From contig NZ_JBBIAB010000002.1 in assembly GCF_039634785.1 (NCBI RefSeq), forward strand, positions 1 through 64,000: a stretch of DNA of 64,000 bases. The letters are read 5' to 3'. Source of the stretch: Tistrella mobilis (GTDB taxonomy: Bacteria; Pseudomonadota; Alphaproteobacteria; Tistrellales; Tistrellaceae). A program made the position numbers and the translations under genes. Of the stretch, positions 24,369-33,245 are shown piece by piece. The notes beneath the pieces were generated by a model. It saw only the letters and a list, made by a program, of their open reading frames with translations. It was not told the origin of the DNA and did not search any database. Each line of letters starts with the position of its first letter. Position 1 is the stretch's first letter.

Positions 24369-25286
24369 TCAACCCGGCTGGCCGGGCCGGCCGCCGGAGG
24401 CGGCGCGTGCGGCGATGAGCTGGTCGATGTTTTCAAGGAAGGCGTGCAGCACCGGCGAGGGATTGTCCGCCCGATAGCCGGCCGCGATCTCGATCACCGG
24501 CGGGTTGCCGGCAAGCGGCCGGCTGACCAGCGATCGCGGCAGCAGGGGCTCGACATAGGCCGGCAGCAGGGTGACGCCGCCGGTGGACGCCACCAGCGAA
24601 ATGCCGGTGGCGATACCGTCCGGCAGATGCCTGGGCCTGACCACCACCCCGCGGTCGCGCAGATAGCGGGTCACGATGTCGCGCAGCACATGGGGCGTGT
24701 CGGCATAGCCGATGAACGAGGCCGGATCGATGTCGCGGATATCGACCTCCGGCGCCGCTGCCAGCGGATGATCACGCGGCAGGATGACCAGGATCGGCTC
24801 GTGCGCGATGACCTTGTAAGTGACGTCGGGCTGCGGCTCCACCCGGCAGAAGCCGAGATCGATCTCGCCGCGCTGGATGGCGGCTCCGATCTCGGGCGAG
24901 AAATCGCTCATCACCCGGAAATCGATGTCCTTCAGCTGCCCGCGCAGCAGATGGGTCACATGCGACAGCCAGTCGACCTCCTGCCCGGTCAGGAAGCCGA
25001 CCGCGAAACCCGGCTTGGGCGGGCGTGCCGCGCGCCTTGCGGCCGCCACCGCATCCGCTGCCGCCTGCAGGGCGCGCCGCGCATGCTCAAGAAAGGCCTG
25101 GCCGGCGGGGGTCAGTGCCACGCCGCGGGCGCTGCGGATGAACAGGGTGGCGCCGACCTCCTGCTCCAGATCGCGCAGCTGGCGGCTCAATGACGGCTGG
25201 GCGGTGTGCAGGCGCCGCTCGGCGGCCACCGTCAGGCTGCCCTCTTCGGCCACGGCGACGAAATATCGGAGGTGACGCAGTTCCAT
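24369..25286 (-). CDS. LysR family transcriptional regulator
   Basis: A 305-aa LTTR. The N-terminal helix-turn-helix (MELRHLRYFVAVAEEGSLTVAAE, then QPSLSRQLRDLEQEVGATLF) is followed by the linker helix and the periplasmic-binding-like effector domain from about 90. The latter includes GEIDLGFCRVEP and the SLVASTGGVTLLPAYV ligand-loop region, resembling BenM/CatM-type aromatic-acid sensors. It is divergent from the SDR gene at 25421, with a T-N11-A-type palindrome between them, the standard LysR arrangement. Confidence 0.9.
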   Translation of the reverse strand: MELRHLRYFVAVAEEGSLTVAAERRLHTAQPSLSRQLRDLEQEVGATLFIRSARGVALTPAGQAFLEHARRALQAAADAVAAARRAARPPKPGFAVGFLTGQEVDWLSHVTHLLRGQLKDIDFRVMSDFSPEIGAAIQRGEIDLGFCRVEPQPDVTYKVIAHEPILVILPRDHPLAAAPEVDIRDIDPASFIGYADTPHVLRDIVTRYLRDRGVVVRPRHLPDGIATGISLVASTGGVTLLPAYVEPLLPRSLVSRPLAGNPPVIEIAAGYRADNPSPVLHAFLENIDQLIAARAASGGRPGQPG

Positions 25287-25299
25287 GTCATCCCATGCC

Positions 25300-25317
25300 T
25301 GAAAGCTATGGCTTTCA
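25300..25317. promoter_or_regulatory. LysR-type operator palindrome
   Basis: TGAAAG (25300-25305) and CTTTCA (25312-25317) are inverted arms around CTATGG. The dyad sits in the LysR/SDR divergent intergenic region, 13 bp upstream of the regulator's start codon. Confidence 0.55.
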
Positions 25318-25420
25318 CATATAACAGGTCGTTCTCCGCCCGCAAACCAGCAGGTATGAAGGGAACACAGAGACCCACATACCTGCCTGTCGGGCATGAC
25401 CCGACATCCGGAGGCACAAC

Positions 25421-26191
25421 ATGACCACGACCCGGGCCATGCCCACCATCTCGATCGTCACCGGCGGCAGCCGCGGCCTTGGCCGCAACACCGCCCTCAG
25501 CATCGCCCGGCGCGGCGGCGACGTCATCCTCACCTATCGCAGCCAGCTTGCCGACGCCGAGGCCGTGCTGGCGGATATCCGGGCGCTGGGGCGCCGGGCG
25601 GCGGCGGTTCAACTGGACACCGCCGACATCGCCGGCTTCCCGGGTTTCGTCGACCAGATCCGCGCCATCCTGGCCGGCTGGGGCCGCGACCGGGTCGATC
25701 ATCTGGTCAACAATGCCGGCCATGGCGAAATGGTCGCTTTCGCCGAAACCACCGAGGCGCAGTTCGACCGGATCTTCGACGTCCATGTGAAGGGCGTTTT
25801 CTTCCTGACCCAGGCCCTGCTGCCGCTGATCGCCGATGGCGGCCGGATCGTGAATTTTTCATCCGGCCTGACGCGGGTCTCCTTTCCGGGCTTCGCCGCC
25901 TATTCGGCGGCCAAGGGCGCGGTGGAAATCCTGACCGTCTATCTGGCGAAGGAACTGGGCCATCGCGGCATCACCGCCAACACCATCGCCCCCGGCGCCA
26001 TCGAGACCGACTTCCTGGGCGGCGCGGTGCGCGACACCCCGGCCTATAACGAGACCTTCGCCGGGATGACCGCGCTCGGCCGCGTGGGTGTGCCCGACGA
26101 TATCGGCCCGGCGGTGGCGAGCCTGCTTAGCCCCGACAACCGCTGGGTCACCGCCCAGCGCATCGAGGTTTCGGGCGGTCAGACCATCTGA
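25421..26191 (+). CDS. short-chain dehydrogenase/reductase
   Basis: A 256-aa classical SDR. ISIVTGGSRGLGRNTAL is the glycine-rich NAD(P) motif, LVNNAGHG is the NNAG segment, and the catalytic Ser of VNFSSGLTR precedes YSAAKGAVEIL (Tyr and Lys). IAPGAIETDF closes the active site. SRG after TGG suggests NADP preference. It is the divergent target of the LysR regulator and ends one base before the convergent hydrolase gene. Confidence 0.92.
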   Translation: MTTTRAMPTISIVTGGSRGLGRNTALSIARRGGDVILTYRSQLADAEAVLADIRALGRRAAAVQLDTADIAGFPGFVDQIRAILAGWGRDRVDHLVNNAGHGEMVAFAETTEAQFDRIFDVHVKGVFFLTQALLPLIADGGRIVNFSSGLTRVSFPGFAAYSAAKGAVEILTVYLAKELGHRGITANTIAPGAIETDFLGGAVRDTPAYNETFAGMTALGRVGVPDDIGPAVASLLSPDNRWVTAQRIEVSGGQTI

Positions 26192-27109
26192 TCAGCCCTC
26201 GCCCATCATCGCTATCTGGTGGATCGCCGCCACCACGCGGCCATATACCCAGGGCGGCAGGTCATGGCCCAGCCCCTCGATTTCGAGCAGGGTGGCCCCC
26301 GGGATCGCGGCCGCGGTGTCGCGACCGGCGGCGGGCGGGATCAACGGGTCGTCGGTGCCGTGAATGACAAGGCCGGGCGCGGTGATCCCGGCAAGCCGGC
26401 TGCGGCGGTCGCCGGCGGCGAGCATCGCGGCCAGCTGACGCGCGGTGCCGCCGGGGGCGCGGCCGCGGCGAAGCTCGTCCAGCAGCAGCGCCCGACAGGC
26501 GGCGGCGTCGAAGGGCCGGCCGGTCCCCGCGATGCGGCGGGCGAAGGCCAGGCCATGGGCCAGGAAACCCTCGGGATCGATGGCGGGATCCGGCGCCGGG
26601 CCGAGCAGCAGGGCCAGAACATCCGGCGCCGGCCCGGCCACGGCCGGATTGCCTGTGCCCGACATGATCGAGGTGAGCGAGCACACCCGATGCCCGTGGT
26701 CGCTGGCCAGGATCTGCGCGATCATGCCGCCCATCGACCGGCCGACGACATGCGCCCGCCCGATGCCCAGCGCATCGAGCAGCCCCAGCGCATCCCCCAC
26801 CATATCGTTCAGGGTATAGGGCAGATCCGGCCGCAGCCCGGCCCCGAGCGCCCCGATCACCGCGCCCATGTCCGGCGGCGGGCAGTGGTCGAGATGAGAA
26901 GAACAGCCGGTATCGCGGTTGTCGAAGCGGATCACCCGCCAGCCGCGCGCCGCCAGCGCCCGGCAGAAGGCCCCTGTCCAGCGGATCATCTGCGTGCCCA
27001 GCCCGGCGATCAGCAGGATCGCCGGATGGTCCGGATCGCCGAAGCTTTCCCAGGCGATATCGACCGCGCCGATCCGCGTGATTGCCCCTCTCCGGTCGTG
27101 GTCGGCCAT
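26192..27109 (-). CDS. alpha/beta hydrolase
   Basis: A 305-aa alpha/beta-hydrolase. An oxyanion-type segment is in LLIAGLGTQMIRW, with VIRFDNRDTGCS downstream. The nucleophile elbow is GRSMGGM (Ser near 125). The acid is probably the Asp in IHGTDDPLIP, and the His is in GLGHDLPPW. The family includes esterases and aclacinomycin-methylesterase-like enzymes. There is no signal peptide. It is convergent with the SDR gene, with no gap. Confidence 0.88.
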   Translation of the reverse strand: MADHDRRGAITRIGAVDIAWESFGDPDHPAILLIAGLGTQMIRWTGAFCRALAARGWRVIRFDNRDTGCSSHLDHCPPPDMGAVIGALGAGLRPDLPYTLNDMVGDALGLLDALGIGRAHVVGRSMGGMIAQILASDHGHRVCSLTSIMSGTGNPAVAGPAPDVLALLLGPAPDPAIDPEGFLAHGLAFARRIAGTGRPFDAAACRALLLDELRRGRAPGGTARQLAAMLAAGDRRSRLAGITAPGLVIHGTDDPLIPPAAGRDTAAAIPGATLLEIEGLGHDLPPWVYGRVVAAIHQIAMMGEG

Positions 27110-27350
27110 GATCCTGCTCCGCCGTGACGCATGTTCTGCACCGGCGGATGTCTAGCCGGGGGCGGCGGCGCTGTCAATATTACCCGGGTAAAATTCTGTG
27201 ACACCAGATCCCCGTATCAAACCGCCGGGCGAAGATCCCCTCACCTCCCGTCTTGGCTCGCGGCCCGAAACCATGGATGATCGTCAGTCGAGGGATGTCG
27301 CCCGACCGCTGGTCGCAAGATGAGAACGTCCCCAGGGAGGATTTCGAACA

Positions 27351-28151
27351 ATGTTTCACCGATTGCGGCAGATCTGCCTGGTGGCGCAGGATCTGGATCC
27401 GGTGGTGGCGGAGCTTTGCGACGTCTTCGATGTTGCGGTCTGCCACAGGGATCCCGAGGTCGGGATGTTCGGGCTGCACAACGCGCTGATGCCGCTGGGC
27501 CACGACTTCCTTGAGGTCGTGGCACCGCTGGCGCCCGGCAGGGCCGCGGCGGCCGAGCGGCATCTGGCGCGGCGCGGCGGCGATGGCGGCTATATGGTCA
27601 TCACCGATACCGACGACCTGGCGCGCTGGGAACCGCATCTGGCGGCGACGGGCGTGCGCATCGCGGCGCCGCTGGAAATGGGCGCCTATCGCGGCTTGCA
27701 GCTGCATCCGCGCGACACCGGCGGCGCGCTGCTGGAGATCAACACCACCCGCGGCAATACGGGCCCCGACGGTGCGGCGATCGACGACCCCTATGGCCCG
27801 GCAGGGCCCGACTGGCGGGCGCATCTGCGGACCGGCACCGTGACCGGCATCACCGGCGCCCGGTTGCAGGCCGCCGATCCCGAACGGCTGGGCCGGCGCT
27901 GGGCGGAGATTCTGCGCCGCGATCTCAGGCCCCACAGCGACGGACCCCACAGCGACGGATGGGCGCTCGACCTCGACAATGCCCGGATCCGCTTCGAGCC
28001 CGACCGTGACGGCCGCGGCGAGGGGCTGGGCGGGGTGGATCTGGCGGTCGCCGATGCCGAGGGCCTGCGCCGGCGGGCAGCCGCCCGCTTCCTGCCGGTC
28101 GCCGATGATCACGTCGTGATCGGCGGCGTGCGGTTTCATATCGGGGGCTGA
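27351..28151 (+). CDS. VOC/glyoxalase-like domain protein
   Basis: A 266-aa protein with two glyoxalase-like halves. The first begins FHRLRQICLVAQDLDPVV with metal-ligand-like His/Glu positions (NALMPLGHDFLEVV, GALLEINT). The second half (about 155-266) is shorter. A 15-bp tandem duplication near 27932-27961 gives the peptide PHSDGPHSDG. There is no close match to a named glyoxalase or dioxygenase. It precedes two acyl-CoA dehydrogenase genes in the same direction (55-bp gap), suggesting a common operon. Confidence 0.75.
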   Translation: MFHRLRQICLVAQDLDPVVAELCDVFDVAVCHRDPEVGMFGLHNALMPLGHDFLEVVAPLAPGRAAAAERHLARRGGDGGYMVITDTDDLARWEPHLAATGVRIAAPLEMGAYRGLQLHPRDTGGALLEINTTRGNTGPDGAAIDDPYGPAGPDWRAHLRTGTVTGITGARLQAADPERLGRRWAEILRRDLRPHSDGPHSDGWALDLDNARIRFEPDRDGRGEGLGGVDLAVADAEGLRRRAAARFLPVADDHVVIGGVRFHIGG

Positions 28152-28206
28152 GGCCCCCCTGCCCTGCCCTCCCCTTCTACCTGCCCCCCATCCTGGAAAA
28201 TCACCC

Positions 28207-29391
28207 ATGGATCTGACCTACACCGCCGAGCAGGACATGCTCCGTGACAGCGTGGCGCGCGTGATGCGCGACGCTGGTTCTTTCGCCGATCGTCAGAAAC
28301 GGGTCGCCCTGGCCTGGCAGGCGGGTGCCGGAGCCGCCGAGGCCCGCGCCGCCCAGGCAGGGCCCTTCTGGCAGCGCTTCGCCGATCTGGGCTGGCTGGC
28401 GGTGCCCTTTGCCGAGGCCGATGGCGGCATCGGCGGCGGTGCGGTCGATTTCGGCATCGTGATGGAAGGGATGGGTCAGGCGCTGGCGATCGAGCCCTTG
28501 CTGCCCACCGTGCTGGCGGCACGGCTGGTGGCGGCGCTGGCCGATCCGGCGCAGAAATCCGCCTGGCTCGCCCCGGCGCTCGACGGCCGGCGGCGCCTGG
28601 CCTTCGCCTTCGCTGAGCGCCAGGCCCGCTATGACCTGACCGATTGCGCCACCGCCGCCCGGCAGGCGGATGGCGGCTGGGTTCTGGACGGGCGCAAGGC
28701 GGTGGTGATCGGCGGCCATGCCGCTGACGGCTTCGTGGTGGTGGCCCGCACCGCCGGGGACCGCACCGACGCGGACGGGCTGTCGCTGTTCCTGGTGGCA
28801 GCCGATGCGCCGGGCGTGGAGGTGATCGCCTATCGCACCAACGACGCCACCGGCGCGGCCGATCTGGTGCTGACCGGGGCGGCCCTTCCCGCAGATGCCC
28901 TGTTGGGCCCGGCGGGTGCGGCCGCCGGCCCGATCGAGGCCACGGTCGATTTCGCCATCGCGGCGGTCGCAGCCGAGGCGGTGGGTGCGATGACGGCGCT
29001 CTGCGAGCAGACGCTCGACTACCTCAAGACCCGCAGACAGTTCGGCCGGCCGCTGGGCGACAACCAGGTTCTGCAGCACCGCATGGTCGACATGGTGATC
29101 GCGACCGAAGAGGCGCGCTCGGCCGCCCTTCATGGCGCGCTGATGGCGGAAGATCCCGACCCGGCGGCCCGGGCACGGGCGCTGTCGCTCACCAAGATCG
29201 AAATCGGCCGCACGGCAACGAAAGTGGGCCAGGAGGCGGTGCAGCTGCACGGCGCCATGGGCGTGACCGCGGAACTGGCGATCGGCCATTATTTCAAGCG
29301 CCTGACCGCGATCGCCGCCAGTTTCGGCGATGCCGACTGGCATATCCGGCGCATCGCCCGCATCGATGCCGCCGCCCGATCGGCCGCCTGA
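28207..29391 (+). CDS. acyl-CoA dehydrogenase, probable partner subunit
   Basis: A 394-aa acyl-CoA dehydrogenase-fold protein. It has LGWLAVPFAEADGGIGGG and, in the C-terminal domain, LDYLKTRRQFGRPLGDNQVLQHRMVDM and VQLHGAMGVTAELAIGHYFKRL. The middle beta domain is poor in the usual flavin motifs (no clear MTEPxxGSD). This is typical of one member of a heteromeric pair; the other member follows after 15 bp. Confidence 0.87.
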   Translation: MDLTYTAEQDMLRDSVARVMRDAGSFADRQKRVALAWQAGAGAAEARAAQAGPFWQRFADLGWLAVPFAEADGGIGGGAVDFGIVMEGMGQALAIEPLLPTVLAARLVAALADPAQKSAWLAPALDGRRRLAFAFAERQARYDLTDCATAARQADGGWVLDGRKAVVIGGHAADGFVVVARTAGDRTDADGLSLFLVAADAPGVEVIAYRTNDATGAADLVLTGAALPADALLGPAGAAAGPIEATVDFAIAAVAAEAVGAMTALCEQTLDYLKTRRQFGRPLGDNQVLQHRMVDMVIATEEARSAALHGALMAEDPDPAARARALSLTKIEIGRTATKVGQEAVQLHGAMGVTAELAIGHYFKRLTAIAASFGDADWHIRRIARIDAAARSAA

Positions 29392-29406
29392 ACGGAGACG
29401 CCCCCC

Positions 29407-30606
29407 ATGGACATCAAGCTTTCGCCCGAAGATCAGGCCTTCGCCGACGAGGTGCGCCGCTTCATCCGCGACAATCTGCCGGCGGATATCGCCGACAAGG
29501 TGCGCCGCGACATTCATCTCTCCAAAGACGATTACATGCGCTGGCAGCAGATCCTGGGCGCCCGGGGCTGGCATGTGATGACCTGGCCCGAGGCCCATGG
29601 CGGGCCGGGCTGGACCATCACCCAGCGCTATCTGTTCGAGGTGATCTCGGCCGAGATGGACTGCCCGCTGATCCAGCCCTTCGGGCCCCGCATGGCCGGG
29701 CCGGTGATCTTCACCTTCGGCAATGACGACCAGCGCGCCCGCTTCCTGCCCGGCATCCGCGACAGCACGGTCTGGTGGTGCCAGGGCTATTCCGAACCCC
29801 AATCGGGTTCGGATCTCGCCTCGCTGGCGACGCGGGCCGAGGATCGGGGCGATCACTATCTGGTCAACGGCCAGAAGATCTGGACCACCTATGCCCATTA
29901 TGCCGACTGGATGTTCTGCCTGGTCCGCACCTCGAAAGAAGACCGGCCGCAGAAGGGCATTTCCTTCCTGCTGATCGACATGACCACCCCCGGCATCACG
30001 GTGCAGCCGATCCCGATGCTGGAGGGCACCCATTCCTTCAACACCGTGTTCTTCGAAGACGTGAAGGTGCCGAAAGAGAACCTGATCGGCGTCGAGGGCA
30101 AGGGCTGGACCTATGCCAAATTCCTGCTGGAGCATGAACGGGTCGACAATGCCGCGATCGGCGTCACCAAGGCGGCGCTGCGGCGGGTGAAAGAGATCGC
30201 CGCCGCCGAGCCCGGCGCGGGCGGCCGGCCGCTGATCGAGGATCCCCTGTTCCACGCCCGGCTGACCGCCGTCGAGGCGCAGCTGATGTCGCTGGAACTG
30301 GCGGCGCTGCGCACGCTGTCGGCCGTGGCATCCGGCGGCTCACCCGGCCCCGCCTCGTCGCTGCTCAAGATCCGCGGCACCGAGATTGCCCAGCGGATCA
30401 GCGAGCTGGGTTCGGAAGCGGTCGGCTGGTATGCCCTGCCCTGGCAGCCCGAGGTGCTGGACGGCAGCGCCAACGAGGAACCGATCGGGCCGGCGCATGC
30501 GGGGCCGGCCGCCAATGCCTATCTGTGGCGGCGCTGCATGTCGATCTATGGTGGCAGCAACGAGATCCAGCGCAACATCATCGCCAAGCAGATGCTCGGG
30601 CTCTGA
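29407..30606 (+). CDS. acyl-CoA dehydrogenase
   Basis: A 399-aa acyl-CoA dehydrogenase with the full set of motifs. These are MTWPEAHGGPGW, QGYSEPQSGSDLASL (flavin loop), YLVNGQKIWTTYAHYADWMF and FNTVFFEDVKVPKENLIG. The C-terminal end reads IYGGSNEIQRNIIAKQMLGL. Together with the preceding gene it probably forms a heteromeric FAD enzyme on a bulky acyl-CoA. The pair may extend the catabolic reach of the IclR-linked pair at 13713-15910. GGAGACG lies upstream of the ATG. Confidence 0.9.
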   Translation: MDIKLSPEDQAFADEVRRFIRDNLPADIADKVRRDIHLSKDDYMRWQQILGARGWHVMTWPEAHGGPGWTITQRYLFEVISAEMDCPLIQPFGPRMAGPVIFTFGNDDQRARFLPGIRDSTVWWCQGYSEPQSGSDLASLATRAEDRGDHYLVNGQKIWTTYAHYADWMFCLVRTSKEDRPQKGISFLLIDMTTPGITVQPIPMLEGTHSFNTVFFEDVKVPKENLIGVEGKGWTYAKFLLEHERVDNAAIGVTKAALRRVKEIAAAEPGAGGRPLIEDPLFHARLTAVEAQLMSLELAALRTLSAVASGGSPGPASSLLKIRGTEIAQRISELGSEAVGWYALPWQPEVLDGSANEEPIGPAHAGPAANAYLWRRCMSIYGGSNEIQRNIIAKQMLGL

Positions 30607-30671
30607 CGGCACGGGAGGCGCAGGCGGGTGGCCCCAGGCGAGACGTCCGGCTTCAAGCCAGGCTCTCGACC

Positions 30672-31088
30672 TCAAGCCAGGCTCTTGGGGTCCACCTTGC
30701 CTTCCTTCAGCAGCAGTTCCAGGGCTGCGACCGCGCGTTCGAAGGTGCGGGTCTTGGTCCATTCCCGCTCGGCGGCGATCTGGTCGAGCAGGGCCGCGGT
30801 GCGGGCATTGACGCGCAGGCTGACCGCCACCGTCGGCGGCCCGGGCGGGCGGCCGCGCGGGCGCGGGGCGTAGTCGTCGGCGGCGTTGCGCTGCTCGTAA
30901 CCGTCGCGCGGGTCGCGGCTGCGGAAGCCGGACTGCTCGGCCAGCGGCCGCACCACCTCACGGGTCAGCCGCGGATCGTCGGCATGGCGGCGGCCGGGGC
31001 GGAAATCGCTCAGATCGCCCAGCGGATCGGCCGCGGCGGCCTCGGGCTCCTCGGCCCCGAACAGGCTCTGACGCTTGCGCTCGCTCAT
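30672..31088 (-). CDS. small ParA-partner protein, putative ParB-type DNA-binding protein
   Basis: A 138-aa basic protein encoded directly after parA with an ATGA overlap. The first 75 residues are low-complexity and charged. The C-terminal part (about 85-138: TVAVSLRVNARTAALLDQIAAERE, then TFERAVAALELLLKEG) has the strand-helix-helix pattern of a ribbon-helix-helix domain. Plasmid ParA proteins of the small (type Ib) class are paired with just such non-ParB-like centromere binders, which fits its place, but I do not recognise a named family. Confidence 0.7.
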   Translation of the reverse strand: MSERKRQSLFGAEEPEAAAADPLGDLSDFRPGRRHADDPRLTREVVRPLAEQSGFRSRDPRDGYEQRNAADDYAPRPRGRPPGPPTVAVSLRVNARTAALLDQIAAEREWTKTRTFERAVAALELLLKEGKVDPKSLA

Positions 31089-31792
31089 GCCCCCTGCCCT
31101 CCTGCAACGGCCGCAGACTGTTCGGCGGCCTCGTTTTCGCGCAGCAGCTGGATGACCGCGGCAGCATAGGCGCGGGCATTCTCGATCGCCTTGTCGACGC
31201 CCGACACTTCCTTGCGGTCAAGCTCGGCCAGCGTGCCGCCATAGGCGAGGAAGGCGTCGAAGGCGCCGCGCTCGATCAACTCCACCGGCAGGATGTTGAC
31301 GCCCGCCGCCTCCAGATCCTCGACGATCGCCCGCAACCCGCGGGAGCGGATGGCGGCGCTGGTGCGGGTCAACAGCACGCTGTGCGGGATGCGCCGGCGG
31401 AAGGCCTTTTCCTGGCGTTTCACCAGCTGGATCGCGCGCACCGCCTGCTTGCCGTCCAGCTGCTTGGCCTGCAAGGGGATCAGCACAAGATCCGCCCGGC
31501 CGATCGCATAGGCGACCACGGTCGAGGCGGTGCCTTCCAGATCGACCAGCACGAAGGCATGGGTTTCGGCCGCGGCATCGATGGTCTCGACGATGTTGTG
31601 CTCGCCGATATCGCCCAGCACGGTCAGGTTGTCGGGCTTGCCCGGCAGGGCCGCCCAGTCGGTGATCGGGTGGTTCGGATCGGCATCGATCACCGCCACT
31701 TTGGTGCGCGCCGCAAGCTCCGTGCCCAGGATCAGCGCCGAGGTGGTCTTGCCCGCCCCGCCCTTCGGGTTCGCGAATGCGATGATCGCCAT
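31085..31792 (-). CDS. parA: ParA family plasmid partition ATPase
   Basis: A 235-aa deviant Walker ATPase. The P-loop AFANPKGGAGKTTSALIL (signature Lys about 11, Walker Lys about 16) is followed by VAVIDADPNHPITDW and a switch region VLVDLEGTAS. It lacks an N-terminal DNA-binding extension, so it is the short (type Ib, ParF/MipZ-like) form in which the partner protein does the repression. The ATG at 31792 has GGGGAG 7 nt upstream. Three tandem 14-bp repeats lie 41-82 bp upstream and are a candidate centromere or operator. It marks this DNA as a low-copy replicon together with repA. Confidence 0.92.
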   Translation of the reverse strand: MAIIAFANPKGGAGKTTSALILGTELAARTKVAVIDADPNHPITDWAALPGKPDNLTVLGDIGEHNIVETIDAAAETHAFVLVDLEGTASTVVAYAIGRADLVLIPLQAKQLDGKQAVRAIQLVKRQEKAFRRRIPHSVLLTRTSAAIRSRGLRAIVEDLEAAGVNILPVELIERGAFDAFLAYGGTLAELDRKEVSGVDKAIENARAYAAAVIQLLRENEAAEQSAAVAGGQGA

Positions 31793-31832
31793 GGGAAACT
31801 CCCCTCCGGCCCGCCGGGGCCGCCTGTTCCAG

Positions 31833-31874
31833 CCGCAAAAGATCCGCCGCAAAAGACCGGCCACAAAAGACCGG
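31833..31874. repeat. three tandem 14-bp repeats, candidate parS/par operator
   Basis: CCGCAAAAGATCCG, CCGCAAAAGACCGG and CCACAAAAGACCGG stand head to tail at 31833, 31847 and 31861, immediately upstream of parA. Direct repeats upstream of a short parA are the usual binding site of the RHH partner protein. Confidence 0.75.
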
Positions 31875-32021
31875 CCGCCGGAGATTGGCCGGCGCCAGCC
31901 CGGCCGATCCCGTTGCCGCATCATAGCGCGCCGGGCGGCTGGAACAAGCGGGAACCAGCTTCCGCAAGATGTTTCCTGATTGATCTGGTTTTTTCTGGCA
32001 GAAAATAGACGCGTATGGGCT

Positions 32022-32300
32022 CTATCTGCCTTCCCGCACATGTCGAACGCGCAGGATCACGACCATGCCGACGACGACCTCGTAGCGGACTTCCCACCAT
32101 CTGACAATGATACGCCGCACGTCACGCTGACCGAAGCCGGCAAGGCGTGCTCCGATGTGCGGAAACTGGCCGAGACGTTCCGTCGCTTCAATCATCGCCA
32201 ATGCGATGGTTTGCGCTGCGGTCGGATTCCGGATGACAAGGATCTCCGACAGCCTCTCAAGATCACTTGCTGCTCGTGCTGTCCAGAGAATGGCCGCCAT
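32022..32300 (-). CDS. ParE/RelE-superfamily toxin
   Basis: A 92-aa RelE/ParE-fold toxin. ILWTARAASDLERLSEILVIRNPTAA gives the opening strand and helices, LGQFPHIGARLAGFG the loop, and VRRIIVRWWEVRYEVVVGMVVILRVRH the C-terminal sheet. It starts 18 bp after the antitoxin stop in a standard operon. Confidence 0.85.
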   Translation of the reverse strand: MAAILWTARAASDLERLSEILVIRNPTAAQTIALAMIEATERLGQFPHIGARLAGFGQRDVRRIIVRWWEVRYEVVVGMVVILRVRHVREGR

Positions 32301-32318
32301 GCGGCCGCCGATATGATG

Positions 32319-32594
32319 TCAGTCGCGGCCACGCGGGCGAGGCAGGGGAATGGCCGCCGCCGTGCCCAGGCGGCGTGCCCACTCCTTCATCTCGTCATGG
32401 GGCACCAGCTCACCGGCGTCGACCTCTGCAAGAGCCTCAAGGGTCTCCTGATATGCCTGCTCTTCCGATGAGATCAGGATTTCAATGGCCTCCTCCAGCA
32501 CATCGTCGCGCGACCTTCCCTGACGTCCGGCCAGGACATCAAGACGGGCCACCAGATCGGCCGGCAGATCTGCCGTGACTGTGCGCATGGGCAT
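32319..32594 (-). CDS. ribbon-helix-helix antitoxin
   Basis: A 91-aa antitoxin. RTVTADLPADLVARLDVLAGRQGRSRDDVLEEAIEILI is a CopG/RHH DNA-binding region. The acidic middle (QETLEALAEVDAGELVPHDEM) is the part that should embrace the toxin. The ATG at 32594 has GGAGG 7 nt upstream. Confidence 0.85.
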   Translation of the reverse strand: MPMRTVTADLPADLVARLDVLAGRQGRSRDDVLEEAIEILISSEEQAYQETLEALAEVDAGELVPHDEMKEWARRLGTAAAIPLPRPRGRD

Positions 32595-32687
32595 CGGTGA
32601 GCCTCCGTGAACGCGGCACTGCGCGTTGATCATAGCGCCACCGATGCCCCCGGTCGACAGACTCAGACCGACGCCATACCGCAGATC

Positions 32688-32734
32688 GCAAAAGGATCGA
32701 TCGCATCGAAATCTGCCGCGACCGGCGCCCCGGT
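32688..32734 (-). pseudogene. duplicated scrap of the mtnC 3' end
   Basis: Forty-seven bases here match 33549-33595 (the end of mtnC) with six mismatches. On the minus strand they still encode GAPVAADFDAIDPF, against GVPVAADFDAIDPF in the intact gene. No other mtnC sequence is present, so this is a duplication or recombination scar just upstream of the truncated PIN gene. Confidence 0.7.
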
Positions 32735-32879
32735 TGACGCGATCCACTCTGATCACCGAATGCCTCGCGAGCGGGGCGCGCGACGTTCCAGCGCCTCGCG
32801 CCTGCGGCCATCGGACCGCGCCTTTCACGACCGGTTTGATATCGCTTGCACTATCGGAAGCGCCGACCGAAATGGGCTT

Positions 32880-33245
32880 ATGAGACTGTTGGAGGCGAGT
32901 CTGACCCGGCGGGTGACGCTGCTGGCGTCCGTGCCGCTGATGTTCGAGTATCAGGCAGTGATGACCCGGCCGGAGCATCTGGCGACGTCAGGTCTGACAG
33001 CGGATGACGTCGACATCCTTCTCGATGCTATGGCGGCGATCGTAGAGCCGGTGCGGCTCGCCTGTCTGTGGCGGCCGACCCTTCGGGACCCGGATGACGA
33101 CATGGTTCTCGAAGCCGCCGTCAATGGAGGGGCAAATGCGATCGTCACCTTCAACCTCCGCGACTTCGGACAGGAAGCGTCGCGGTTCGGCATTGAGGTT
33201 CTGTTGCCCGGCGCGGCACTGAGACGACTGGAGGCAGGCGGATGA
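32880..33245 (+). pseudogene. PIN-domain toxin lacking its N-terminus
   Basis: About 121 aa from the first usable ATG (the frame stays open upstream without homology). VTLLASVPLMFEYQAVMTRPEHL, TLRDPDDDMVLEAAVNGGANAIVTFNLRDFG and FGIEVLLPG are the central and C-terminal parts of a PIN toxin, with Glu and Asp catalytic positions. The first strand with the DTNV catalytic Asp is missing; a scrap of mtnC lies upstream instead. It is therefore probably inactive, though its antitoxin gene is intact and overlaps by ATGA. Confidence 0.7.

Noticed and set aside
32607-32879. N-terminal extension of the PIN toxin frame
   Set aside because: The region contains the mtnC scrap on the other strand and no PIN-like residues.
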